NCBI GenBank assembly: GCA_017853785.1
Contig: JAFMIX010000039.1
Coordinates: 1 to 13,229 of the forward strand
DNA: 13,229 nucleotides
Source: Verrucomicrobiales bacterium
Lineage (GTDB): Bacteria; Verrucomicrobiota; Verrucomicrobiia; Limisphaerales; JAFMIX01
Direction: 5' to 3'
Each line of letters starts with the position of its first letter. Position 1 is the stretch's first letter. The position numbers and the translations under genes are program-made. Below, one piece after another: positions 7,616 to 13,229 of this stretch. The notes beneath the pieces were generated by a model. It ran no database searches. It had not been told where the DNA came from and was given only the letters and a program-made list of their open reading frames with translations.

Positions 7616-8467
7616 GTGGCAACGGATTCTTTATCTGACGCAGTCTTGGTCGTTCTCGGCCACGGCACCACGCTGAACGACGATTCCGCCGCGCCCGTCT
7701 TACAGCACGTCGCCGAACTCCGCCGGCGCGGGCGGTTCGCCGAAGTCCGGGAGGCTTTCTGGAAACAAGAGCCGCAGGTGAAATCCGTCCTCGCCAGCCT
7801 CACCGTGCCGCGGGTCTTCATCGTGCCGCTGTTCATCAGCGAGGGATATTTCAGCGCGGAAGTCATTCCCACAGAACTCGGCTTTTCCTTCCCTGACAAC
7901 TTGAAGCGTAAAACCGACAATTCAGAACTCCATTACTGCCGCCCGGTTGGTTCACACGAACGTATGACCACCGTCATCCTCGCCCGGGCGCAGGAGGTCG
8001 TGGCGCGATTTCCCTTTCCGCGCGCGCCCAAACCGGGGGACACCACGCTGCTCATCGCCGGCCACGGCACCGGGCGCAACGCCAATTCCCGCAAGGCAGT
8101 CGAACGACAGGCCGACCTGATCCGCGCCCTGAAAATCTATGCCGAAGTCGGCGCGGTCTTCATGGAGGAAGCGCCGTTTATCAAGGGTTGCTGGCAAACT
8201 GTGAAAACAAAGCACATCGTGGTCGTGCCGTTCTTCATCAGCGACGGCCTGCACGCGGTCGAGGACATCCCCGTGCTGCTGGGCGAGCCGGAGCGATTCG
8301 TGAAGGAGCGCCATGCCGCCGGCCAGCCGACCTGGCGCAACCCCACCGAGCGCGAGGGCAAGTTGATCTGGTATTCCGCGTCCGTCGGCACCGAGCCGTT
8401 GCTGGCGGACGTGATTCTGGAACGCGTGCGGGAAGCGGCGACTGGTCTGAACCGCCCGGCGATTTAA
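7616..8467 (+). CDS. Two-domain CbiX/SirB-like chelatase family protein
   Basis: Encodes 283 residues in two tandem CbiX/SirB-type halves. The N-half has VVLGHGTT (His16) and VPLFISEGYFSAEVIP; the C-half has LIAGHGTG (His150) and VPFFISDGLHAVEDIP (His213). In class II chelatases two histidines (GHGx and GxHxxxDIP) hold the metal. The C-half keeps both, but the N-half has Phe79 in place of the second, so only the C-half looks capable of chelation. Known relatives insert cobalt or iron into sirohydrochlorin. No cobalamin or siroheme genes are nearby, so the substrate is uncertain. The GTG start at 7616 gives a compact leader into the first beta strand, with AAGG as a weak ribosome-binding site about seven bases upstream. 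The gene is in line with lpxA and tyrA. Confidence 0.85.
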   Translation: MATDSLSDAVLVVLGHGTTLNDDSAAPVLQHVAELRRRGRFAEVREAFWKQEPQVKSVLASLTVPRVFIVPLFISEGYFSAEVIPTELGFSFPDNLKRKTDNSELHYCRPVGSHERMTTVILARAQEVVARFPFPRAPKPGDTTLLIAGHGTGRNANSRKAVERQADLIRALKIYAEVGAVFMEEAPFIKGCWQTVKTKHIVVVPFFISDGLHAVEDIPVLLGEPERFVKERHAAGQPTWRNPTEREGKLIWYSASVGTEPLLADVILERVREAATGLNRPAI

Positions 8468-8470
8468 CGA

Positions 8471-8499
8471 TTCACGAACCCGCCAGCTTCCGCTATCTT
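8471..8499 (+). promoter_or_regulatory. Possible promoter of tyrA
   Basis: TTCACG (8471-8476), a 17-base spacer and TATCTT (8494-8499) match consensus at 4/6 and 4/6 and end six bases before the GTG at 8506. The region is the 38-base gap after the chelatase gene. It may give tyrA and the downstream genes a second, leaderless promoter. Confidence 0.35.
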
Positions 8500-8505
8500 C
8501 CGCGC

Positions 8506-9390
8506 GTGCAATTTCGGAAAATCACCATCGTCGGCGTCGGCCTGCTGGGCGGCTCGCTGGGGCTGGCCATCCGGCGCCGCAAACTGGCGCGCGAAACCGC
8601 GGGTTATGCCCGGCGCGCCGCGACCATTGCCGAGAATGAAAAAGTCGGCGCGCTCGATTACGTCCTCACCGATTTGCTCGCCGCCGTTTCCGACGCCGAC
8701 CTCGTCATCCTCTGCTCGCCCATCGCGCAGATGCAGCCGCTGGTGAAACAGTTTTTGCCCGCCCTCAAGCGTGGCGCCATCGTCACCGACGTCGGCAGCG
8801 TGAAGACTGGCGTCGTGAAGGATATCTGCGGCCTCGTGCGCCGGGCGGGCGGCCATTTTGTGGGCAGCCACCCGATGGCTGGCGCGGAGAAAACCGGCGT
8901 CGCCGCCGCGCGCGCGGACTTGTTCGCCAACGCTGTTTGCGTCGTCACACCCACCCGCCGCACGAATCAGGCGGCGTTGCGGAAGGTTCAAAAATTCTGG
9001 CAAGCCGTCGGTTGCCGTGTGCTCCCGCTCGCGCCCGAAACCCACGACCAACTCGTCAGCCAATCCAGCCACCTCCCGCACATCGTCGCCGCTACGCTCG
9101 CCGCGCGGGTGTTGCATCCGAAAGCGCCGAAGCAGCAGGCGGCCCTTTGCGCCACCGGCTTCCGCGACACCACCCGCATCGCCTCCGGTTCGCCGGAGAT
9201 GTGGCGGGACATCGCGCTGGCGAACCGCCGGAATCTGGCGAAGTCGCTCCAGGCATTCGTGGCCGACTTGCAGAAATTCCAGCGGGCGCTGGCCAAAGGC
9301 GACGCGAAGGCCATCAGCAAGTTTTTAGAAACCGCGAAGCAGCGCCGCGATGACTGGTGCGCCTGCAGCGCCTCGCCTTCGCAGGAATGA
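8506..9390 (+). CDS. tyrA: Prephenate dehydrogenase
   Basis: Encodes 294 residues. It performs the NAD(P)-dependent oxidative decarboxylation of prephenate (or the corresponding step with arogenate) on the way to tyrosine. The Rossmann segment KITIVGVGLLGGSLGLAIRR is at 5-24, followed by DLVILCSPIAQ, TDVGSVKTGV (95-104) and GSHPMAGAEKTGV (120-132), which holds the catalytic and substrate-binding histidine region. The C-terminal helical dimerisation domain includes LVSQSSHLPHIVAATLA and GFRDTTRIASGSPEMW. There is no ACT or chorismate mutase domain, so feedback control by tyrosine through ACT is not expected. Arogenate specificity cannot be excluded. The frame is open far upstream inside the chelatase gene, but GTG at 8506 places the glycine-rich strand at the N-terminus as usual and sits six bases after a candidate -10 box. 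An inverted repeat separates it from aroA. Confidence 0.93.
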   Translation: MQFRKITIVGVGLLGGSLGLAIRRRKLARETAGYARRAATIAENEKVGALDYVLTDLLAAVSDADLVILCSPIAQMQPLVKQFLPALKRGAIVTDVGSVKTGVVKDICGLVRRAGGHFVGSHPMAGAEKTGVAAARADLFANAVCVVTPTRRTNQAALRKVQKFWQAVGCRVLPLAPETHDQLVSQSSHLPHIVAATLAARVLHPKAPKQQAALCATGFRDTTRIASGSPEMWRDIALANRRNLAKSLQAFVADLQKFQRALAKGDAKAISKFLETAKQRRDDWCACSASPSQE

Positions 9391-9394
9391 ATTC

Positions 9395-9544
9395 AGCCAC
9401 AGATTGACACAGATGAAACACAGATTTCTTTTCCGCAGATTTCACAGATTTCCGCAGATGGGTTGTTCTCCGAAAAAGCTGCATGAATCTGTGAAATCTG
9501 CGGATGGTTTTCATCCGGGTTCAATCTGTGTTTCATCTGTGGCT
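9395..9544. repeat. Nested inverted repeat of CAGAT units between tyrA and aroA
   Basis: An outer pair of 19-base perfect arms (9408-9426 and 9523-9541) encloses an inner pair of 18-base perfect arms (9433-9450 and 9486-9503). Further partial complementarity reaches out to AGCCACAG near 9395 and CTGTGGCT ending at 9544. The left half carries six CAGAT units at 9400, 9410, 9421, 9436, 9445 and 9455, mostly 9-11 bases apart. The whole could fold as a long hairpin in RNA. It occupies nearly all of the tyrA-aroA gap and ends six bases before the aroA ATG, so it may affect aroA translation or act as an attenuating or processing structure. Its architecture matches the repeat at 11-104. Confidence 0.85.
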
Positions 9545-9550
9545 TAAAAA

Positions 9551-10963
9551 ATGCCCTTACCTGAACTCATCGAAATCGTCCCGTTGACCGCGCCGGTGCG
9601 CGCGGAAATCACCGTGCCCGGCTCGAAGAGCATCACCAATCGCGCACTCGTCCTCGCCGCGCTCGCGGACGGCGAGACGACGCTCACCGGCGCACTCTGG
9701 AGCGAGGACACCCAGGTGATGGTGGAGTGTTTGCAGGAACTTGGCTTCATGGTGAACGTCGCAGCCGATCCGGCGGAGCGGTGCAACCGGACCATCACGG
9801 TATACGGTCGCGGCGGGATCATTCCCGGCGGCGGCACGGCGGATAATCCTCTGGACCTCTTCGTGGGCAACGCGGGCACAGCGGCAAGATTTCTCGCGGC
9901 CATGGTTTGTCTGGGCCACGGCGTATATCGCCTGCACGGCGTACCGCGGATGCACCAGCGGCCGCAGGCGGCGTTGTTTCGGGCCTTGCGCCAGCTGGGC
10001 TATCGTGTGGAGGCGACCGGGGACAAGTTGCCGGCGGTCATCAGCCAGAATCCCGAATCCGGAATCCAAAATGTAAGGCGTGCCTGCACGGTGAGCATCG
10101 CGGAGAGTTCGCAGTTTGCCTCGGCATTGCTGTTGTGCGCGGGGCAGGGCGGGTGGGACGTGAAGGTGGTGGGCGAGAACGCGGAGGAATCGCCGTATGT
10201 AGTGATGACGACGAAGCTGATCGAGGCGTTTCCGAAACGCGGCGGCCGGTTTCAAATCGAGCCGGATGCGAGCAGTGGGAGCTATTTTTGGGCGGCAGGT
10301 TGGCTTTTCCCGATTACCAAAGACTTGTTAAGCCGAAAGGATGCTCCAACTTTGACGCGTGATGAGTTTGCTCGCGTCCTGTCGGCTTATGAAACCAAGC
10401 AGCTACTGCCGACTCAAGTTGTCCTCTCTGTGATCGTTCGTGATTGGCCAAAGTCTCGTTCGCAAATTGATCAGGACTTTCCGGGCATCCTGTATTCACT
10501 TCCCGACTCCTTTCAAAAGGTGTCCCGGAAAGATCATTTAGCAGACAGTATCATGACACGAGTTGTGCTCGCGCCTTTTGCGAATCAGCCAAGCAATATG
10601 ACCGACCTCGGTCGTCTGCGCGTCCAAGAGTGCGAGCGTGTCGTCGCGTTGCAGACGGAGTTGACCAAGTGCGGCGCGAAGGTCATAGAGGAAGGCGATA
10701 CGCTCACAGTTTATCCGTCGCAGCTTCACGGCGCGGAGATCGAGACCTACAACGACCACCGCATGGCGATGTGTTTCGGGATTCTGGGATTGAAAGTGCC
10801 CGGCATAAGACTCCAGAATCCCGCCTGCGTGAAGAAGACGTTCCCGAATTTCTTCCAGAAGCTGGCGGCCGCGCCGCCGCACGGACTGGGCGCGGAGATC
10901 TGGGAGGTGAAGGCCGGCCAACGCACGCGCCGGCTGACGGGTGAAGATTTGTTTGCGGGCTGA
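9551..10963 (+). CDS. aroA: 3-phosphoshikimate 1-carboxyvinyltransferase (EPSP synthase)
   Basis: Encodes 470 residues, longer than the usual 430-450. It joins shikimate-3-phosphate and PEP in the sixth step of the shikimate pathway. Active-site motifs are all present: PGSKSITNRAL (Lys26, Ser27, Arg31), GNAGTAARFL, MHQRPQAA, AESSQFASALLL, EPDASSGSYFW (237-247), ADSIMT with the catalytic-base Asp332, RVQECER, YNDHRMAM and NPACVKKTFPNFF. Between SYFWAAG and ADSIMT there are about 80 residues where E. coli has about 50. The excess is at roughly 253-288. DNA of 10307-10610 is near 50% G+C against about 65% on either side. A small GAATCC repeat also lies in the coding region at 10048. The reading frame and key residues are intact, so the enzyme is probably functional. 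The start ATG at 9551 follows directly on an inverted repeat, with no ribosome-binding site visible. Confidence 0.95.
   Translation: MPLPELIEIVPLTAPVRAEITVPGSKSITNRALVLAALADGETTLTGALWSEDTQVMVECLQELGFMVNVAADPAERCNRTITVYGRGGIIPGGGTADNPLDLFVGNAGTAARFLAAMVCLGHGVYRLHGVPRMHQRPQAALFRALRQLGYRVEATGDKLPAVISQNPESGIQNVRRACTVSIAESSQFASALLLCAGQGGWDVKVVGENAEESPYVVMTTKLIEAFPKRGGRFQIEPDASSGSYFWAAGWLFPITKDLLSRKDAPTLTRDEFARVLSAYETKQLLPTQVVLSVIVRDWPKSRSQIDQDFPGILYSLPDSFQKVSRKDHLADSIMTRVVLAPFANQPSNMTDLGRLRVQECERVVALQTELTKCGAKVIEEGDTLTVYPSQLHGAEIETYNDHRMAMCFGILGLKVPGIRLQNPACVKKTFPNFFQKLAAAPPHGLGAEIWEVKAGQRTRRLTGEDLFAG
10048..10067 (+). repeat. Short GAATCC tandem repeat inside aroA
   Basis: Three GAATCC units (GAATCC, CGAATCC, GGAATCC) lie in frame and encode the NPESGIQN stretch just before VRRACTVSIAESSQF. 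The motif resembles short intergenic repeats that sometimes invade coding regions. It falls at a loop where AroA sequences vary. Confidence 0.45.
10307..10610 (+). other. Low-GC, variable segment of aroA
   Basis: By hand count, 10321-10620 has about 50% G+C, while 10141-10200 has about 68%. Codon choice also changes, with many A/T third positions. The first third encodes an extra stretch of about 35 residues not found in typical EPSP synthases; the rest encodes conserved AroA sequence through ADSIMT. This suggests replacement by recombination with a relative of different composition, or a lineage-specific insertion. Confidence 0.55.
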
Positions 10964-11049
10964 AATGTCCGGCGCAAGGGCGCAATTGATTTCAGCACGC
11001 TTGCGGACTGGGCAACTTTAATCTGCGCGGCAGCAGCGTTGAATTTATT

Positions 11050-11721
11050 TTGAAAGCACTACATCCCATCGTAATCGCGATTGACGGCACGAGCGCGAGC
11101 GGCAAGAGCACGACCTCCAAGTGCATCGCCCGCAAGCTGGGCTACGTCTATGTGGACACTGGTGCGATGTATCGCACGTTAGCGTGGTATTGCCTCCAGA
11201 AACACGTGGACCTGCACGACGACAAGACCATCGGCGCGCTCTGCCAGAAGTGGAACACCAAACTGGAATGTGTGCAGCAGGACGATGCCTTGCGGAGCGT
11301 GCGGCTGCTGGTGGACGGTTATTATCCGGAAAAAGAAATCCGCACGTCCGAGACCAGTGTGGCCGTGGCGTTCGTGGCGCAGGTGAAAAAGGTCCGCGAG
11401 TGGATGAAGAAGGTGCAGCGCGAATGCATCCGCTTCGGCGATCTGGTGATGGAGGGCCGCGACATCGGTACGAATATCTTCCCGGAGACGGATTACAAAT
11501 TTTTCCTCGATGCTCACCTGGAAGAGCGCAATAAACGCCGCGCCGCCGAAGGCGTGAACGAGAATCTCGCGGAACGCGACCGGCGCGACAGTTCGCGGGC
11601 GACTTCGCCGCTGATGGTGGCGCTGGGCGCGGTCACGATCAACAACTCCGGCGAGTCCATCGAGGCGACGGCGGACCGCATCATCGCAGAAATCGACAAG
11701 CGCCGCCCGGTAAAAGCATGA
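11050..11721 (+). CDS. cmk: Cytidylate kinase
   Basis: Encodes 223 residues, the typical bacterial Cmk length. It phosphorylates CMP and dCMP with ATP in the cytosol for nucleotide recycling and for CDP-lipid precursors. The P-loop is GTSASGKS at 13-20, followed by YVDTGAMYRTLAWYC (34-48). EGRDIGTNIFP (135-145) is the CMP-binding core, and NKRRAAEG with RDRRDSSRATSPL (177-189) forms the lid. The start is taken as the TTG at 11050, since no ATG or GTG in this frame gives a complete P-loop domain; TTG AAA GCA leads directly into IVIAIDGTSASGKS. No clear ribosome-binding site is seen in the 86-base gap after aroA. The stop overlaps the plsC start by four bases (ATGA), indicating translational coupling. 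Confidence 0.94.
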   Translation: MKALHPIVIAIDGTSASGKSTTSKCIARKLGYVYVDTGAMYRTLAWYCLQKHVDLHDDKTIGALCQKWNTKLECVQQDDALRSVRLLVDGYYPEKEIRTSETSVAVAFVAQVKKVREWMKKVQRECIRFGDLVMEGRDIGTNIFPETDYKFFLDAHLEERNKRRAAEGVNENLAERDRRDSSRATSPLMVALGAVTINNSGESIEATADRIIAEIDKRRPVKA

Positions 11722-12371
11722 ACCTCTCGTATCGCATCGGCTGGACGTTGTTCCGGCTGACCTACGCGGTCTATTTCCGCTGGCGCGTCTGCAATCCGGA
11801 GCGCGTGCCGCTGACCGGCCCGGCGATCCTTGCCAGCAACCACGCGAGCTTCATCGACCCCCCGCTCGTCGGTTCCGCGTTGAAGCGCGACATCAACTAT
11901 CTCGCCCGTGAATCATTGTTCCGCTATCCGGGCATCGGCTGGTTGTTGCGTTCGTGGCAGGCGGTGCCGGTGGATCGTGATGGCGGCGGTGCCAAGGGGC
12001 TGAAGGCCATTCTGGACCGGCTCTTGGCTGGCGGGGCAATCATTTTGTTTCCGGAGGGAACGCGCACGCGGGACGGGAAATTGCAACCGGCGCGTTCCGG
12101 CATCGGGTTGATTGTCATCAAGTCCACCGCGCCGGTGATTCCGGTGCGGGTGTTCGGCACGTTTGAGGCTTACGGCCGCCACGTTAAGTTTCCCCGACCG
12201 CATCAGATCGTTGTGAAATACGGCAAGCCGATGGACCTTGCGGTGTTACGCGCGGAGGCGAAGACGTGTGGCAAGCAACGGCTCAAGGAGATTTACCAAG
12301 AAGTCGCCGATGAACTCATGGCGGCCATAGCGCGGCTGGAGCCCTGCACGGATAAGCCGCAGTTTCCCTGA
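11718..12371 (+). CDS. plsC: 1-acyl-sn-glycerol-3-phosphate acyltransferase
   Basis: Encodes 217 residues of the PlsC/LPLAT family. It acylates lysophosphatidic acid to phosphatidic acid at the inner face of the cytoplasmic membrane. Residues 6-20 (RIGWTLFRLTYAVYF) are a hydrophobic, membrane-associating segment. NHASFID (41-47) is the catalytic HX4D motif (His42, Asp47). FPEGTRTRDG (111-120) binds the glycerol phosphate, and VIPVRVFGTFEAYG (140-153) is the later conserved block. Its ATG overlaps the cmk stop. The stop is five bases from that of the convergent DUF4404-like gene, with no terminator hairpin in between. The acyl acceptor is inferred from the family. Confidence 0.92.
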   Translation: MNLSYRIGWTLFRLTYAVYFRWRVCNPERVPLTGPAILASNHASFIDPPLVGSALKRDINYLARESLFRYPGIGWLLRSWQAVPVDRDGGGAKGLKAILDRLLAGGAIILFPEGTRTRDGKLQPARSGIGLIVIKSTAPVIPVRVFGTFEAYGRHVKFPRPHQIVVKYGKPMDLAVLRAEAKTCGKQRLKEIYQEVADELMAAIARLEPCTDKPQFP

Positions 12372-12376
12372 CGCAG

Positions 12377-12709
12377 TCAGATGCCGAGGTTGGCAAGGGC
12401 GCGGCTGATGGCGTTGGCGACGTGGGTAAGCGTGGGATGTGACTTCTCGAAGTCTTCCACGGAAGCGGTCAGGCCGGAGAGCGAGAATTTCAACAACTGC
12501 GGATTCTGCTGCTCGCGGGTGGCTTCGTGGGTGGAGATTTCCGCGAAGCGCGCGATGCTCTGTGCTTCCTCGTCATGCGTTTTTGCCAAGGTCACGACTT
12601 CTGCTTTCAAGGTGGCGACGAGCTGCAACAATTCCTCCTTGCGTTCGTCCTTGATGGCGTCGGCGGTCTGGATGCGGGCTTCGATCTTGTTGATTGTGTC
12701 TTCGATCAT
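12377..12709 (-). CDS. DUF4404-like small helical protein
   Basis: Encodes 110 residues of unknown function. The N-terminal half (MIEDTINKIEARIQTADAIK to about residue 60) is charged and helix-forming, with heptad spacing that suggests a coiled coil. The C-terminal half has SLSGLTASVEDFEKSHPTLT and ends ISRALANLGI, a pattern I associate with DUF4404 proteins. There is no signal peptide or membrane segment. The frame is open upstream into the tsf region, but that extension is low-complexity Arg/Ser/Pro read out of frame through tsf and its terminator, so the ATG at 12709 is preferred. A terminator separates it from tsf, so it probably has its own promoter. Family membership is from memory. Confidence 0.7.
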   Translation of the reverse strand: MIEDTINKIEARIQTADAIKDERKEELLQLVATLKAEVVTLAKTHDEEAQSIARFAEISTHEATREQQNPQLLKFSLSGLTASVEDFEKSHPTLTHVANAISRALANLGI

Positions 12710-12734
12710 GGCAGGTGTTTGTTGTTTCTGGTGC

Positions 12735-12762
12735 AAGATAGTCTGTGGCGAGGATTCGGCAA
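12735..12762 (-). promoter_or_regulatory. Possible promoter of the DUF4404-like gene
   Basis: On the minus strand TTGCCG (12757-12762), a 16-base spacer and TATCTT (12735-12740) lie between the tsf terminator and the gene. The leader would be about 20 bases. The -10 box is the same hexamer as the one before tyrA. Confidence 0.35.
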
Positions 12763-12780
12763 GGGCGGAAGCGCCCGGCA

Positions 12781-12808
12781 AAAAGGCCGTCCTCGCGGAC
12801 GGCCTTTT
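12781..12808 (-). terminator. Rho-independent terminator after tsf
   Basis: A perfect 12-base-pair stem (AAAAGGCCGTCC at 12781-12792 and GGACGGCCTTTT at 12797-12808) closes a four-base loop. On the minus strand the hairpin starts 20 bases after the tsf stop and ends in a run of five T. The A/T-flanked stem could also work on the plus strand and stop reading-through from plsC. Confidence 0.88.
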
Positions 12809-12827
12809 CGTTGTTTGAATCTCTGGC

Positions 12828-13229
12828 TTACGCGGCGCTCTCGCCGACTTGGAAGCGGACGAAGCGGCGGATGACGATCTCGTCGCCGAGTTGCTTGCCC
12901 ACCATGCCGATGTGTTCCTTGACGGTGATCTCGGCGTTCGCTTTGACGAAGCCCTGATCCACGAGGCAGTGGGTCTGGTAGAATTTCTCGCGCATCCCGA
13001 CGAGGATTTTGTCAATCGCCTGCGCCGGCTTGCCCTTGAGGCGGTCGGAGTTGCGGTTGATTTCGTCTTCCTTGGCGATGACGGCGGGGTCGAGCTGTTC
13101 GCGGGTGACGGCCTGCGGGTGCGCGGCGGCAATCTGCAGGGTGATGTCGCGGACGAGTTGTTTGAATTCCTCGCGGGCGACGGTGGCTTCCTTGCCGGCG
13201 CCGACTTCGACGAGCACGCCGACTTTCGC
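12828..13229 (-). CDS. tsf: Elongation factor Ts, C-terminal part (cut by window edge)
   Basis: The last 134 codons of EF-Ts, the guanine nucleotide exchange factor that recycles EF-Tu in the cytosol. The visible part starts at AKVGVLVEVGAGKEATVARE and continues with FKQLVRDITLQIAAAHPQAV, which matches the core domain; AVIAKEDEI, KGKPAQAIDKIL and EKFYQTHCLVDQGFVK are the usual later blocks. The protein ends RRFVRFQVGESAA, a normal C-terminus. The N-terminal module that contacts EF-Tu is outside the window. A GTG at 13217 is an internal valine codon, not a start. rpsB would be expected just beyond the window edge. Confidence 0.93.
   Translation of the reverse strand, partial: AKVGVLVEVGAGKEATVAREEFKQLVRDITLQIAAAHPQAVTREQLDPAVIAKEDEINRNSDRLKGKPAQAIDKILVGMREKFYQTHCLVDQGFVKANAEITVKEHIGMVGKQLGDEIVIRRFVRFQVGESAA

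Noticed and set aside
11017..11022. TTTAAT as a -10 box for cmk
   Set aside because: No acceptable -35 hexamer lies 16-18 bases upstream; the nearest TTGATT is 25 bases away.
12710..13132. N-terminal extension of the DUF4404-like gene through the tsf region
   Set aside because: It is an Arg/Ser/Pro-rich out-of-frame reading of tsf that runs through the terminator hairpin; the natural start is the ATG at 12709.

Overview
The window reads as chromosomal housekeeping DNA from a GC-rich (about 60-64% G+C) Gram-negative bacterium, most likely a member of the Verrucomicrobiota (Pedosphaera/Limisphaerales-like). The evidence is a fused LpxC-FabZ protein directly followed by lpxA, an AroA and EF-Ts of the kind I associate with that phylum, a decayed DUF11-type repeat protein, near-absence of Shine-Dalgarno motifs, and intergenic inverted repeats built from ACGAAT or ACAGAT hexamers. 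The phylum assignment is from memory of these families, not from a search.

Layout. 1-157: an intergenic inverted repeat and a possible promoter. 158-2080 (+): an M20 metallopeptidase and a small DEDDy exonuclease. 2082 to about 3110 (-): a DUF11-domain protein broken by at least four frameshifts. 3218-3640 (+): a His-rich glycogen-binding-module protein. It converges on a secreted metallophosphoesterase (3651-4595, -), which is divergent from a family 2 glycosyltransferase (4702-5427, +). 5488-12371 (+): a long co-directional run of lpxC/fabZ, lpxA, a two-domain CbiX-like chelatase, tyrA, aroA, cmk and plsC. 12377-12709 (-): a DUF4404-like small protein. 12828-13229 (-): the C-terminal part of tsf (EF-Ts), cut by the window edge, with a strong hairpin terminator after it.

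How the genes fit together. LpxC, FabZ and LpxA give lipid A synthesis plus the 3-hydroxyacyl-ACP dehydratase that competes for the same acyl-ACP pool. PlsC at the end of the run makes phosphatidic acid, so outer-membrane and phospholipid synthesis bracket the block. TyrA and AroA belong to aromatic amino acid synthesis; aroA-cmk adjacency is a common bacterial arrangement. The glycogen-binding protein, exonuclease, phosphatase and glycosyltransferase are separate single genes.

I see no defence system, CRISPR array, phage, transposase, tRNA or rRNA, and no convincing new biological system. The points most worth a second look are the recurring promoter-like boxes placed 6 nt before start codons (possible leaderless transcripts), the low-GC variable segment inside aroA, the recent DUF11 pseudogene, the half-degenerate CbiX, and the two related hexamer-triplet inverted repeats.
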